The translations under genes and the position numbers were made by a program. Below the pieces are notes generated by a model that saw only the letters and a program-made list of their open reading frames with translations, searched no databases and was not told where the DNA came from. This document shows positions 34,917 through 47,007 of a DNA stretch of 64,000 bases, piece by piece (position 1 is the first letter of the stretch; each line of letters begins with the position of its first letter). The DNA comes from Isoetes taiwanensis (Eukaryota; Streptophyta; Lycopodiopsida; Isoetales; Isoetaceae), in contig JAJEKV010000073.1 of NCBI GenBank assembly GCA_021234155.1, forward strand, positions 4,622,001 to 4,686,000, read 5' to 3'.

Positions 34917-37900
34917 ACTAATCAATAACCCAGCAAAAATATAAAAACTCAGGTGCTAACGAGATATTCTTTCTATTGCTAACCTTAGCCTAGCAGCGGA
35001 AGAAACTTTGTGATTCGAGATAATGAGTCCAGTCCCAGGGGCTTGTTTGGGACCATAATATGGTACCAAGGTGTCTTTCACTAGAGCTACAAACCATCCG
35101 CAGGGAGCATGTGGATCTCTTCCTTGAGCTTCTATTGAAGGAAGCAACTTGTCTTGACGGGAAGCCACTCTGTCAAATGCAGACACTGCCGAGAAGTATT
35201 ATTGACAGCAGCCATGTGAGCAACAGGAGCAAATATTTCATCATATTTTTTTCCTTTTTTTTGCATGTAACCTTTGTCTGCCTTATGTGGGCGTTTATGT
35301 TTGTTAAACTGTCGGCTTGTCTGCATTCTGCATCATGGCTTTATACATCTACTTTTTTTTTTCTGATTTTTTGTCAATATCTCAAGTCTTTTCTCCGTAT
35401 CGGTCATCCAATATCTCTACAGTTGTAGTTTCCTAGATCCAAAACTCGATGACACCAAATGGAAAATTATGGGTACAGAATCAGCTAATGACTCAAGGAC
35501 CATGTATCTGAAGGAGAAGTTAGAAAATACAAAAGGGACAAATTTGAAAACAAGAAAGGCTGAAATACCTCTAAAGATTTCCCAAGATTCTTGACACTGC
35601 AAGGTTTTCAACGGAATAGTAGGAGGGGTTAGGAACTCCATGTTTTGGAAAATTGCAAAATAAGCGAAAGTTGTAAATGTTGTGGAATTAGAAGGCCTTT
35701 GCTTGGCAGAAGTCAGACTCAGATGCATCTTGTAATAAATCTATTTTTATGGTCATAAAGGACAAAGGTTAGGATGCAGCGGCTGTATCCTTGCCACACT
35801 ACAACATTATGCTGAAGGTGTCATCACATTAGGGGACAGTTAGTTGTCACGAAAAGAGAGGCAAAGGGTATGCTTATTTCCATCCGTTGAAAGTGGCACA
35901 AAAGCAATTTATTTCCGTTTGTCCCTAGTTTGCAAGACAATTTAATTCTGTTCAACACTCCATGATATGACTCCATGGAAGAGAATAGGCAGAATTTGTG
36001 CAACAGTGCTCATGAGATGTATCTGAGTCCTCCATCAAATAAATTGAAATGAAGGTATTAAATCTGCTTTGCTGGAAGAGATCGTTGTTACTCCCATTGA
36101 TGTCCAACTAGATGTAGAATCTTTATCTCTAGGGGCTGCTGTTCTGAACACAGTTTGAACTTCATCTTCCATCTTGGCAAGAAGATCACAAAGATTGAAG
36201 GACAGAATTTCAAGAAGTTCAAGAGTAGCACTTAAGTTTAGACTCAATTGCTAAGAGCTGCCCAGTAGTGGCCTTTTTTAGCATGAATAGGTCACAGTTG
36301 GTCTACAAGATCAAATATCATGCTTCAATACTGTAAGGTTTACCTAAGCTTTAGCTGCACATAATTGTATAATTATGTCTTTCTTAGAGGAAACATGGAA
36401 GAAGTCTCCTTATATTTCAAGTCTCCTATTTTTTTTTTTTTGAGGTCAAAGGCAAAGTAAATGTAGTGAGGAAGTCCTATATGGCTTGAAACAAGAGTGT
36501 GTTTCTATCATTACTTTTCCTGCTGATGCCTTAAGGATAGGGTTTGCCATAGGGCTGAGCTAATGAGGAGGGTGGTGGCACAACTGAAATGGGGGGCCTG
36601 CACAAGTGATGTTTTATGTGAGCAAATTTTGTCACTGCTTAGATCTTCTCCCGTTCAGCTATTCTGAACAGGTCTATAGCTAAGAAGAAAAATGCCTCTC
36701 ATTATACGTGGAGCAGACGGGGGGCTCAAAACTTTCTGAGGTCTTGGGCACTTAGTTTATATATATATAATTTATTCTATATATATGTCAGGCTCCAACA
36801 TGTTAGTCATTGTTGAAATAAAAGAAATGCCTCTCAACATTTTTATTATGCACGACTCAGACAGAGCTTGTCAGGCTCCAACACGTTAGTCAGTGTTGGA
36901 ATCAAAGGATCAATTTGGACTTCAAGGTGGCAGGCTCAGAACCGTGAATTCTTGTATTGATTAACTTAAAATGATGGAAGGCACAAGATTCTTTTTAAAT
37001 TTTGATAAGGGCCTCCTTCACTTTCTAAGGGTTGGACAAGTTCAAAACCGTGGGACTTGGGCTTTGGTCAGACATGACAGGGGTCAGCATCCATGGGACT
37101 TGGGTTCCTATAAGACATGACAGGGCCAGCATGTTCGAACTTCACATGGAAAACCTCAAATATCAGTCATCTTTACATTCACTTAATCTTCTATGAGCAT
37201 TTGATATACTGGGGATGATTGTAGGCTCCGTTCTTATATTCTAAAGGATTATACAAGAGTGCATACATCCAAGAATGTGGAAGAAGGAAGAAAACAAATA
37301 AAACACACGGTATTTTTAAACACAATTCAACCTAGACGTAAAAGCTTACCAAAATTTACAACACATGAAAATCCTTTGGTGCCCTGGGGAATTCAAAGCA
37401 TTCACTTTCTTGTACAAAAGAGAAGCATTTGTTTCTTGGCTAGTCAATCAAAGTCTGATTTATTTACAAATGCTCTTCTCGTGTGCAGCAAAATGCAAGC
37501 AGTAGGGAACCCTCCAGCAGTGATGATGAGTGTGCCGGAGTAGTCCCAGAGATCATAATAACGGATGTAAAGGATGAGACTATGACAAACTGCGAATCCT
37601 AATGAAATGATGTCTCTGAGAAACTGTACACAAACAGTTATATTTTTACCTGGACATGTTTTCTGTGTAACGTTGACTTGGAGATTATTGTTGAAGCTCA
37701 TTAATTTGACCACCATATTTAAAGTCTCTGCATATTATTTTGTGTGTAATTCTGAATGGGATCTTAAATTTGTTATGCATGGATTTTTGCATAAACGTAT
37801 GGAGCTTTGTTGCCACAATAGATAATTATTAGAATGATAAAACTAGAAATTAAGACACATTGTGGTGAAATAGTACTCTTGTATAAGAGACGCAAATCAA

Positions 37901-38600
37901 GATCCTTGGTATAAGTCGATCCATTAATAATGAATGAACAAAGTTACATTTACATCTTGGGTTACATATTTACGTTCAATATAAGATTTTAGTCCCAGTA
38001 TAAGATATTCTTGGATGTGAGGATTCCAACAATTATTTGATTTTGTCCGCCAGAATCATTCTGTCCGCTAGAACCACATACCTAGTAATCGCGTAGTTAT
38101 TGACTTACTGCATTAAGTCGCGTAGGTATTGGCTTACTGCATTAGGTGGAGCTTGATCTGGTATGGCCTTACCTTCTTCAATTAGATATTGGAAGTGGAG
38201 CGAATGGATTTAATAAAAAAGACGAAGGAGAAATCTGCAAACCAAAAAAATTTCAGATGCCTTGGTTTAGGGTGATGGGGCAAGCCCAGGGAAATTAGGG
38301 AGAACCGCGTAATGGGGATCCGCCCTTATCCAGACTGCCCTCCCACTTTTGCTTCCCATTTATAAATATATGTGAGGTTTAGATTTTCTTTAAAAAGTTG
38401 ATTTTGCAACAAAATTCCATCAAACCTCCTCCAATCGATCGCTTCCATGGTTTGTGAGCGGGGAGTTCGACCCCTAAAAATCCGCCCACTTCTCTTAAAT
38501 TCCAACATCCCAAAAGAATTTGGGCATTTTTTCAGAGAAGAAAATAAAAATTTTCGACAAAATACACTAAAAAATGCGTTAAGATATAGTTTTTCTGATA
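34917..38600. other. intergenic DNA, one weak coding-like stretch
   Basis: A minus-strand frame at 36035-36247 (LNLSATLELLEILSFNLCDL and LAKMEDEVQTVFRTAAP) looks protein-like but is unidentified. Short repeats are present: GTCAGGCTCCAACA at about 36788 and 36869, and GGGACTTGGG with ACATGACAGGG at about 37043-37122. No intact gene is recognised. Confidence 0.4.
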
Positions 38601-39099
38601 GCCTCAAATACCAAGCAACTTTTTACTAGTTAGATTTATTGCTATTTTCAAGCCCTGGTCGCTTCCCTTCCTTGCATCGATTCCCATCCCTGTATCATTC
38701 TGATCTCCCCCATTTGGTTTTAAGGCTGCCATGGTGCGTTGACTCATGTTCTTTCAGTAATGGGGGCATATTCTATCCTCCCACCAAAAATGAAGGGGTC
38801 AAAACCACTCTACATATCAAAGCAGTAAAACATAGTGGAGAGTTATAAAGAGAGTTATAAAGAAGGGCGACCCTTCTATATGCTTCTCCAACATTCCAAG
38901 CACTATTCTTTACAAATCCACAGGAGTCCTCATGGACATAAGTTTACTTTCAACATGCCATCACAAATCATACACAAGCACAATAGGAGAATTTTGAATA
39001 TAATAAGCCTATAATGGTCATTTTCCTTTTCTTTCTCCATCTATTATACATAAAACAACATGAAAATCATCTAAAGATTTTGGCGGGTTAGGTAAAAAT

Positions 39100-39405
39100 T
39101 CATCTTATCTTATCTTATCTATTATTAGGAGAAACCTTAGTTGCAACTTGAGGCTTATTGGACGGGTTAAATGCCTTCATGTTGGTCACACTAAGGAGGA
39201 GAAGAAGAAGAAGAGGAAGCAATTTTTAGGTCATGCAACTTGGCATCATCTTATTGGACATATGATCTATAAATTAGACCAACATCAATTGTTGGGTCCT
39301 TCCCCCAACCACCTTACATTGAATGTGACTCTAGGTGGCTTCGAACTTAAGATGCATTTGTTCTAGGACTAGTGTGTTATCGTTAGACCACACACACCCA
39401 GATGC
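39100..39405 (-). mobile_element. tRNA-derived SINE, minus strand
   Basis: Read on the minus strand from 39405 there is a box A-like GTGTGGTCTAACGA (about 39377-39390), then box B-like TTAAGTTCGAAGCC (about 39338-39351) roughly 40 bases later, then an unrelated body. The end is a simple repeat (AGATA)n at 39103-39121 on that strand. This order of a pol III internal promoter, body and short-repeat tail is the layout of plant SINEs. Target duplications were not identified. Confidence 0.55.
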
Positions 39406-39420
39406 AAACGCACTACTAAA

Positions 39421-41560
39421 CCTGATCTCATCTACGTGAAAACAAATAGAAAAAGAGTAAAGTGCATATTATGTCATTCTAGATAATGTGACGCTCTCTA
39501 AAATTATGTGATGCAAGATCGTATAACTACAGAAATTCCCCTCTCCAACAATACACCATTATCAAGGAGGGCCCGTTGTCTAATCTGAAGCATTTGTGAT
39601 GAACAAGTGCTCAAGCGAAGGACACGAAGGTGCCCTTTGCCTCATTCCTTCTCTGGAACAACGTATATTGTGGAAGCATATCTATAAGTTAGCACATGGA
39701 AACAGTCTCCTATAGGAGTTGTAGATATATAAGACATTCCAAATTCTTTCTTCAATATATTGTTGTCAATACTGCCTCGAAACATGGTCCATGGTAGGTT
39801 ACATCTCCCTCGATGCAATGAGGCAAGAATGAGAACATGTCTCACCCAGGTAGCATAAGGAAACTATGGGTGAATTAGAGCACCGTAATGCATCACATCC
39901 TTATCCAACTTAACCCCACTGGGATGGAGTCCCGCCTACCATCTAGGAGGTGTCGGGCCTATGATCTGCGTTCTCACAGTAAAAAGCTAATAGGCCTAGT
40001 TCACTATGGGTCCTCGGTAGATAAATACATTCATGCCCCAACCATAGTTTCGATGTCCCCCTTGTTTAACCTAATCATGACACAACATCCACAACCGGGC
40101 AAGCTCTTATGCACAAACCAAATCTAATGGGATTTGAGAGGAGTATAACTAGAAGCATCTTAAATCGACAAGGCTTGTAGAACTCTCCTCCCCCCCACAC
40201 ACACACACACACACATACAAACAAGCATGAGCTGCAGAAGCGAAAGCATCATCCAACCATCTAATGTAATATAATTGAGGGATTTGAGACACTCTGCCTA
40301 ATCTTATACCTGTTTTTCTTGACTTGATCCCTCTTTTCTGGGCATCTCCATCTCCTCTAATCATTGGTGGTTGGTTGAGTCATTGCTACTTCTACTACAT
40401 GAATCTAGCCCCTTCGGTCTAGGCACTCTTCCCCCAATTTCAAAATGATCAATTCTAGGGTTTGGGTAGGATCTAAGTTAGGCCCTCTTTACAGTTAAAT
40501 TAGGTGGTTTAGCGGAGTCATTCCACGTGGTAATCAGGGTACCCCTTACCTTATAATTAATTATTAATCTAAGTAACATGATGTTCTTCCCTATTTTAGA
40601 TCACTTATCCTTATACATGTATCTCGATTATACTGTAACGTGTCCAACCTAGTATATGTATTTAGACTATATAATGTACAAAAACGTCAACATTCTTCCT
40701 CCTCTTGCATTAATGATGTCCTCAGCATTAGGATATTACCTTTAACATTTTTATAAACGTACGTTTATATTTAAAAATAACACTTGTAACAAAGTTGACA
40801 GAAAATACATAGTTTGAAGTTTGAAAAGTAAAATATTAGATCACAATATGCCTATACAATTGATAATAACAACTCAAACATGTCCTATGTTATAGTTATA
40901 TTGCTGTAGGATGAAATTCTAGCTACTAGCCTGCAAGAGTCATAACACATGTTAGTTCTTAAATATTATTGGATTTTGTGGTTTTGAGTTGACCACACCC
41001 CTTTACTAATCAATCCTATAATGCCTAGAGCTTGAATGCATTTCATATCATGGCGTAAGCAATGGCTTTCTTCCCATAAAGCCATACGTATGCTAGCTTA
41101 TAGCACTTACTTGAGAATCAAAGCTAACATAGTCAAACAATAGTCTGAAACCTGAAAATTTGATTAAATTTGACAATATACCTATCGGAGTATAACAACT
41201 TAATTTCCTCTAGAATAGTTGTGGTCCTACAAGATATATTTCTAACTATAGGTTTGCAAAATCATAGCACATGTTAGTATTCTTAAATATTGTGGAAAAA
41301 ATGCTTTCTGGCTATTTGGGCCGTTGGCCCATAGCATATTATTAATTTTGAGTTCTTGGCGTACACCTTGCAGCAGTAGCCCATAACTACTGGATGCTTA
41401 AAGGCTGCCACAAATACTCATGGATCAACATAAGAAATGGAAGCGAAGTCAAAGAACAAAAACAAAGACAAAATATGAACAAATGATCCGAATTTTACTG
41501 ATGAGGTGCTCTGTAATGTGAGCAAAAAACCTACAAAAAGATAAAAAATGTGACACCCTA
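39421..41560. other. AT-rich intergenic DNA with a CA microsatellite
   Basis: A (CA)n run lies at about 40195-40216. No gene or conserved motif is recognised. Confidence 0.5.
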
Positions 41561-41569
41561 TATGCTCAG

Positions 41570-41860
41570 CTTGGGAGTGCCAAACACAATATTTGTCATA
41601 TCTAGATAAAGCTAAATTTCAAATATGCAAATGATGTATAATGATATTGCCGGAAAAACCTAAAACTGTAAAGAACAACTTCAAGAATACAACGCCAAAC
41701 TACAAGTTGCAATATAATGCCTCGTGCACAACTCCTCGATATACTTCACATCTAGATAAAGATAAGCATCAAAAATGAAAAATGATCCAATAGATAGACA
41801 TGTCACAAAATCGCAATGGAGTGCCAAACGCAATATTGTGGTCTCGATTAGCTCTATGGC
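41570..41860 (-). repeat. dispersed copy of the 27.1-27.4 kb repeat unit
   Basis: Read on the minus strand this holds ATATTGCGTTTGGCACT, TTTATCTAGATGTG and GTGCACGAGGCATTATATTG in the same order as the 27.12-27.43 kb units (ATATTGCGTTTGGCACC, ATTATCTAGATGTGGCG, TACACGAGGTGTTATCTTG). A second start near 41600 suggests a partial tandem arrangement here too. Confidence 0.65.
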
Positions 41861-41899
41861 AGCCGATCCTTTGAAGCAAAAGCGTGGAGGAATAGAAGT

Positions 41900-42135
41900 A
41901 CGTGGCATCAATCACCGAAGCAAAAGCAAAGAAGAACAGTATGATTTGGAAGTCTCTGAGATTTGGAAGAACGATTTGGAAGCAGGAGATCTCTAAGGCT
42001 GATGCATGCCAGTATGGCGAAGTTCAAACAAATGCAGCATTATGGAATGCTTGCAGAGAGCAACAATTTAACTTTAATGTTTATAATGAAGTAATGAAAC
42101 TGTGGCAGGCCACTCTTGTCGAACAAGCTCTATAG
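41900..42135 (+). other. coding-like stretch, unidentified
   Basis: The plus frame ends KADACQYGEVQTNAALWNAC and REQQFNFNVYNEVMKLWQAT before LVEQAL and a stop. Its amino-acid composition is plausible for a C-terminal exon, but no family is recognised and no splice structure could be assigned. Confidence 0.25.
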
Positions 42136-42762
42136 AGTGTGAGCATGGTTTTCAAAGACGGAATTTGATAAAAGATGAAGACAAAGACCATCTATTGCTA
42201 ATTACACTTGAGACCTTGATGTTTTTGTCATTATTGGCACCTAGTTATATAGATGCTGATTATGAATTGATTTTTTTCTAATTGGATGGACCAAAAGCAA
42301 TGTCGTGATTTGCCTTTGTAACTTTTTAATATGAATATACAAAGTCATTGAATATTATATTCGATAAGGAAAATTCATAATTTAATTTCTTAATTTATTG
42401 TATTGAATGGCAGCCAAAAGATTTACCATGTAGCAGAATGGCAACGTTAAAAACTGCCATTCAAACCGAAAAGCAAGTTTTGGAAGTGCCCTTCAAAAGA
42501 ATGGAAGGGCTGCCCTGCAAATTCAACCCTTGATAACAAGCTGCTCAAACATACCAAAACATACGGTTTTGCATACAATACGCGCCAAGAATCATAGTCC
42601 CCACCATTGCGTGAAGCTCCTCCAGCAATACCAAACGAATTGGGTGCAGTTAAATAGCATATGGCTTTTATGCTGGAATTTAACAGTGTATGGCTTTTAT
42701 TCAAAATAACAAGGTGCTTCAGTCAGCCTTCTTCAGCACCTTCTTCTGCATAGGCATTATCT

Positions 42763-43140
42763 ATGCAGGTTGCAATTCCGAAACATCCTCTCCTCCAGGA
42801 CTTTGAATCAAACCAAAGGATTGCGGATGTAAACAACCAAAGGATACAGGGATATCCTGGAATATTGCTCGATTACACAACACTATTGGCAAAGAGGTTT
42901 GCTACACTTATAGATGGGCGTAAGATTTATGTGAATGCACATGACCTCTTTCAGCGCACAGGAAAATCGATGGAGTCAAGAATTGTTTAGCTTCATTTAA
43001 AGATGAAAGAAAATTAGTAGATGAAGTCCTTCAGGTGGAGCATTACCTGGATTCATCAGACATTGGAGCAATGAAGCACGGGGAAGCCACTCCACACTCC
43101 GCCGCATCTTTTAGATGCCGTGTTTAGATGCCGTTACGAT
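42763..43140 (+). pseudogene. coding-like relic with a frame change, unidentified
   Basis: One frame reads YPGILLDYTTLLAKRFATLI and DGRKIYVNAHDLFQRTGKSM. Near 42978 the sense passes to another frame: CLASFKDERKLVDEVLQVEH, then YLDSSDIGAMKHGEATPHSA, a stop, then SHVNPALGFGKL. The two parts together look like one protein broken by a single-base change. I do not recognise it. A plant nuclear gene fragment is more likely than a transposon, but this is inference. Confidence 0.35.
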
Positions 43141-44223
43141 CACATGTGAACCCAGCCTTAGGATTTGGAAAGCTACAAGCTTAAGAATAACCCACAGTCT
43201 GCCAACCTTTATTAATAGCAACAAATGTCCCTTAAGCCTCCAGTAGCAGTATAGCAGTACGGCAATCACCATCTCTTGTATAATCGACTTGACATAGATA
43301 TGGCATGGCTCTCTTTTTGTCCTTTCTTTGTTCCCAATTTCTAAGATAACAATTAAGCCTTCATTTTTGTTATTTATGAATTTCTTGCTTGAAGCATTCA
43401 GCCATTCTGAAGCTGGATAGGAAAATGATGAGTTGCAAGGTTGAAAAAGAGAGATCTAAATGTCTTCCCATTAAAATAACTCATGCTTTCTGGACTGTCT
43501 TTCTGATTAATCCAGTGATTAGTGGCTATGCTGGTGATGATTTGGTATACATGCTCAGGGCTGTTCATCTCAGAAAAACAAAAGGCTTGGCAAAAAGGCT
43601 GAAGATTTGAAGGGTTCTGTATTGGATCTCTGACTGAGTTTTTGAACTGCACATTTCTTTATTTCATTTCCACAGATACTCTTTGTTTTGTCACTGGAGT
43701 GGCTGCAGCGTTCTGACTTAGTTTTTCTTTGTGGGGAATGAACACAATGGTTTATCATTGGTCTTCAGGATCTTGATAACAATGTGGCAAGTAAAATCAT
43801 GGCTAACCATCTTGAAGATGTAAGCAAAATCATGGCCATGGATGGCCACAAACAACAATCCAAAATGGAAACAAAAATCATGCACAACACATCCAAATGT
43901 AAGAAAAATCATGGCCAAATGCAAACCAACATGAAATAAACCTGAAAGGTTTCTAGAAAAGACTCGTCTTTGAAAAACAATTAATACATATAATATATAT
44001 GGAAAAAAACTAAAAATAGAATTAGCATTTCAGAAAGTAGAACTACTATTATGCATTTTAATAACATACGTAAAACTGCCAGAGCATGATTAATTATGAC
44101 ATTTTCCTTTTCCCCAACCGTTCACATAGCAACATTCAACTATAATTCCCAGTAAGCTTAAAGCACACCCAGTTGCAAACTTGACGTTTTAACATGAGGG
44201 CATACTTGAAAGGAGGTTTGCAA

Positions 44224-45614
44224 TCAGGTGTAGATTGCTGGTTTCAGTATACCAATGTAGGGAAGGTTCCTATATCTTTCTGCAAAGTCCATGCCATAAC
44301 CAACCACAAAATTATCTGGGCACTGACAAACAAAACCAAAACCAAAACCAATGAGCATGATGCTTGCCTAATAATTCATTGCATATACTTCTACTTGCCA
44401 CTAACCTCAAAGCCCCTGAAAAACTTTGCGCCTGATGCAAGATGTAATGGAATAATTCTTCGTGAAACCTTGTCAAGTAATGCACATACTGACACAGAAG
44501 CTGCTTCCTTTAAGGCAAGATGCTGCAACAGGCTTGCTAATGTGATGCCTGTATCAACTATGTCCTCTACCTGGAAATAAGAAAGAGGTTAAAAATGGAC
44601 AAAAGTATCTAATAGAAGTCTGCAAATTCATTAATAACGTATCTGATTCAGAGCATCATAATCCTCAAAATATAAGTCGTATCCTAGTTACCACAAAATA
44701 AATTATGGCATTAACATAAGAAAAATGAAATAAACGTCAAGTTTTTTTCCCTTTTAGATCTTAGTGCATTTAAAGCCCAGTGTTCTTTTGCGAATAACAG
44801 TTCTTGTTTGTGTAAACTAAGACAAAATATAAGAGCCACGTAATATTTATGCAATCCCTCAAGCAGATAAGGCAGGTAAATTTGACAGATTAAGTCCACA
44901 TCTGTCATCTGGTCATGATCAGATGACAATTCATAAACATATCTAAGATTAAGGTCACAACATAGTTAGCAGGACCCTGTTATTTGGCTAGTTAATACGT
45001 CCTTAAAAATGGAAAGCAGACACCATATTAGAGTGCGGGAAGGATTCACACTACGGCAGAGAAAAACATGAAAAGTTTCTGCTACTACCTACATTTGCTA
45101 AACAGCTCAAGGGCTTTAGCCACACCATCTGGGTCTATAAAGCAGATGACAAAAGTTCTTATATAGAAGAAAGTGCAATCTTCGTACCACAAGGACGTGC
45201 TTGTTCCTTACGTCAAGTTTGATATCAGTAGAGATGGTAGCCAGCCCACTTGAAAAGTTCGATCTCCATAAGATTGAATTCTAATAAAGTCTAACAAAAT
45301 TGGAATTGATATTTTCCTCACTAGATCAGCCAAGAACATGAATGCGCCCGTTGCAACCTGCCATAACCGAACATAAAGGAATAAGAATTATTTGCAGGAC
45401 ACAACAAAAGAGAAAAATGAAAATGCAATATGTGTACCCCAACTATGACAAGAGGTTGATGAGATTCACAGCCGAGGCTTGCAAAATGACGAGAAATATC
45501 AAGACCCAATTCAATGACCCGGCTTTCGATATCAGTGGCCGTCCAGAGAACGCACTCAATGTCTTGCAGCAGCTTTTGCTTGACTTCTCCATTGCATTGA
45601 GCGGTCTCAGACAT
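44224..45614 (-). CDS. HGPT: hypoxanthine-guanine phosphoribosyltransferase (HGPRT), with a 1-base frameshift
   Basis: Four minus-strand exons: 45438-45614, 45188-45357, 44406-44570 and 44224-44322, with GT-AG introns. The protein begins [20 protein letters not shown]. Exon 2 encodes [20 protein letters not shown] and DFIRIQSYG, then [20 protein letters not shown]. Exon 3 starts [20 protein letters not shown], the PRPP-binding loop, and continues [13 protein letters not shown] and AKFFRGFE. Exon 4 ends [32 protein letters not shown] and stop. The total is about 203 residues, close to plant HGPRTs. The enzyme salvages hypoxanthine and guanine to IMP and GMP using PRPP in the cytosol. All expected catalytic motifs are present. 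Exon 2 is 170 bases where 171 are needed: the frame shifts between SYG and SSGLAT (TATGGAGATCG where TATGGNAGATCG is expected). Either a recent lesion or a consensus error is possible. The start is the first in-frame ATG. Confidence 0.92.
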
Positions 45615-45778
45615 GGCCACAATTTACATGAAGGTAAAGTTAACGGCAGCCCCCCCTTATTCCAACATTTTATTTTATTTTATTTATTTTTTGGGCTGTC
45701 TCTGACTGAATAACTAACGTGCCACGTCAACTTTTTGCTGATGTGATGCAGTTTCGCAGCTAGCCAAGATTGTAGGAA

Positions 45779-45939
45779 GGGAAAACTTACGCGAGCAGGA
45801 GGTTTCCTTGGAGAAACCCTTGGCGGCGCGCCGCAGAGCAGGAGGTTTCTTGGAAGAAACCTCTGGTGGCACCACCAGGGATCTCTGGTGGCACCACCAA
45901 GGATTTCTTCCAGGAAACCTGCTGCGAGCGGAGTTTCCC
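45779..45939. repeat. fold-back element just upstream of the HGPRT start
   Basis: The left arm (45779-45823, GGGAAAACTTACGCGAGCAG then GAGGTTTCCTTGGAGAAACC) pairs with the right arm (45897-45939, GGATTTCTTCCAGGAAACCT then GCTGCGAGCGGAGTTTCCC). Inside, GCAGGAGGTTTC is repeated at about 45795 and 45838, and TCTCTGGTGGCACCACCA is repeated in near-identical form at about 45862 and 45882, itself palindromic (GGTGGCACCACC). It lies about 165 bases upstream of the HGPRT ATG, so in the promoter or 5' UTR. No transposase or obvious target duplication. Confidence 0.75.
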
Positions 45940-46092
45940 ACCGTAACTTACAATACCCTCAAATTTCCTCAACGCACCTGTGAAGCTCTGCAGCTATGCA
46001 AGAATTCTTTCTGATGCTGCTTTGCCCTTTTTACCCTCTTCTTTGCAGCTTCTCTTTATCTCTTTCCAAAAATGCTCAATTCAGGGACGGAT

Positions 46093-46518
46093 TTACAAGA
46101 TATCAAGGATGGATAACAAAGGGGATACGAAAATGGAACAGAGATGGAAGGATACAACGCCCTTGTGTGTTGCCAAGCGCTTTGCAATAGAAATCCCATG
46201 AGTTTCTTCAGCTATTGCTCCAAAAGCAAGAAAAAATCGATTGAAGCTTAGATAAGAATAGATCCTATGGCAACAGATCATGTGGCCAGCCATCTTCATC
46301 GCCATAGGATCTTCAGAGTAGTCAAGTTGCCGGAATGAGACGCCGGAGGGACCCAAAAATTGTGCCTTGAGAATATCTGGGCGAGCCACCGGATCGCCAC
46401 GAAACCTAAACCCTAAAAAGTTACACGAAAAATAGAGCTTGAAACCGCCGGGAATTTGAAGGCTACTTGGGTTCACGGAAATTATTTTGGGCGTGTGGGA
46501 TTGATCTTTCTCTTGCAC
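46093..46518 (-). other. 141-codon open frame upstream of HGPRT, unidentified
   Basis: The frame contains GFRFRGDPVARPDILKAQFL and GPSGVSFRQLDYSEDPMAMK and runs 141 codons without interruption on the same strand as HGPRT. No family is recognised. It may be an upstream exon or a chance frame. Confidence 0.25.
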
Positions 46519-46665
46519 ATCGTTTAATGCTTTTCATGTGCATTAATTCCCATGTTAGAGCTTAGAGGTTTTGCTTACAAGTTTTTTGCTTGAGGGGCTT
46601 GATGGACAACATAGTTATGGTCATGGTTATAATTATACTTCACATTCAAATTGAGCACATATTTG

Positions 46666-47007
46666 TCACATATTTGCCATACTCTTACGAAGTTGCCACT
46701 TTTTGAAATAGTCAGGAATCGTTTTTGACCTTAGCATTCCATTCCACGCTTCCACAACTTCTCGAGCACCATCTGTGCATGACTTGGCATTATATATACT
46801 TGAGGTTCTAGATAAGCGTGCGCAATTGCGAGCCCTCGGTAGTCATTATCTCGCTTGTCTAGTATCATCATTCTTGCAAAGGTTTTTCCTTGAAAACCTT
46901 CGGTGCGGGTTTTTTAATCCTAGTAGTAATGATTGTACTAGCCCATTGTATGGTCCCATGACCTATTGGTCTCCGTGGGACGTTAAAAAACTATTCTATT
47001 CTATTCT
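46666..47007 (+). mobile_element. 5'-truncated (TTCTA)n LINE with 22-bp target-site duplication
   Basis: This is a second 3' end of the family seen at 17785-19550. The same hairpin region (GGTTTTTCCTTGAAAACC at about 46879), GGTTTTTTAAT, TATTGGTCTCCGTGGGACG and a terminal (TTCTA)n are present. The 22-base sequence starting ATTCAAATTGAGCACATATT occurs at 46644-46665 and 47008-47029 and defines the insertion. Upstream of the hairpin a frame reads LALYILEVLDKRAQLRALG, the C-terminus of the element's protein. Confidence 0.85.

Noticed and set aside
34956-35186. Minus-strand 76-codon frame after the B-box gene
   Set aside because: No motif and no splice context.
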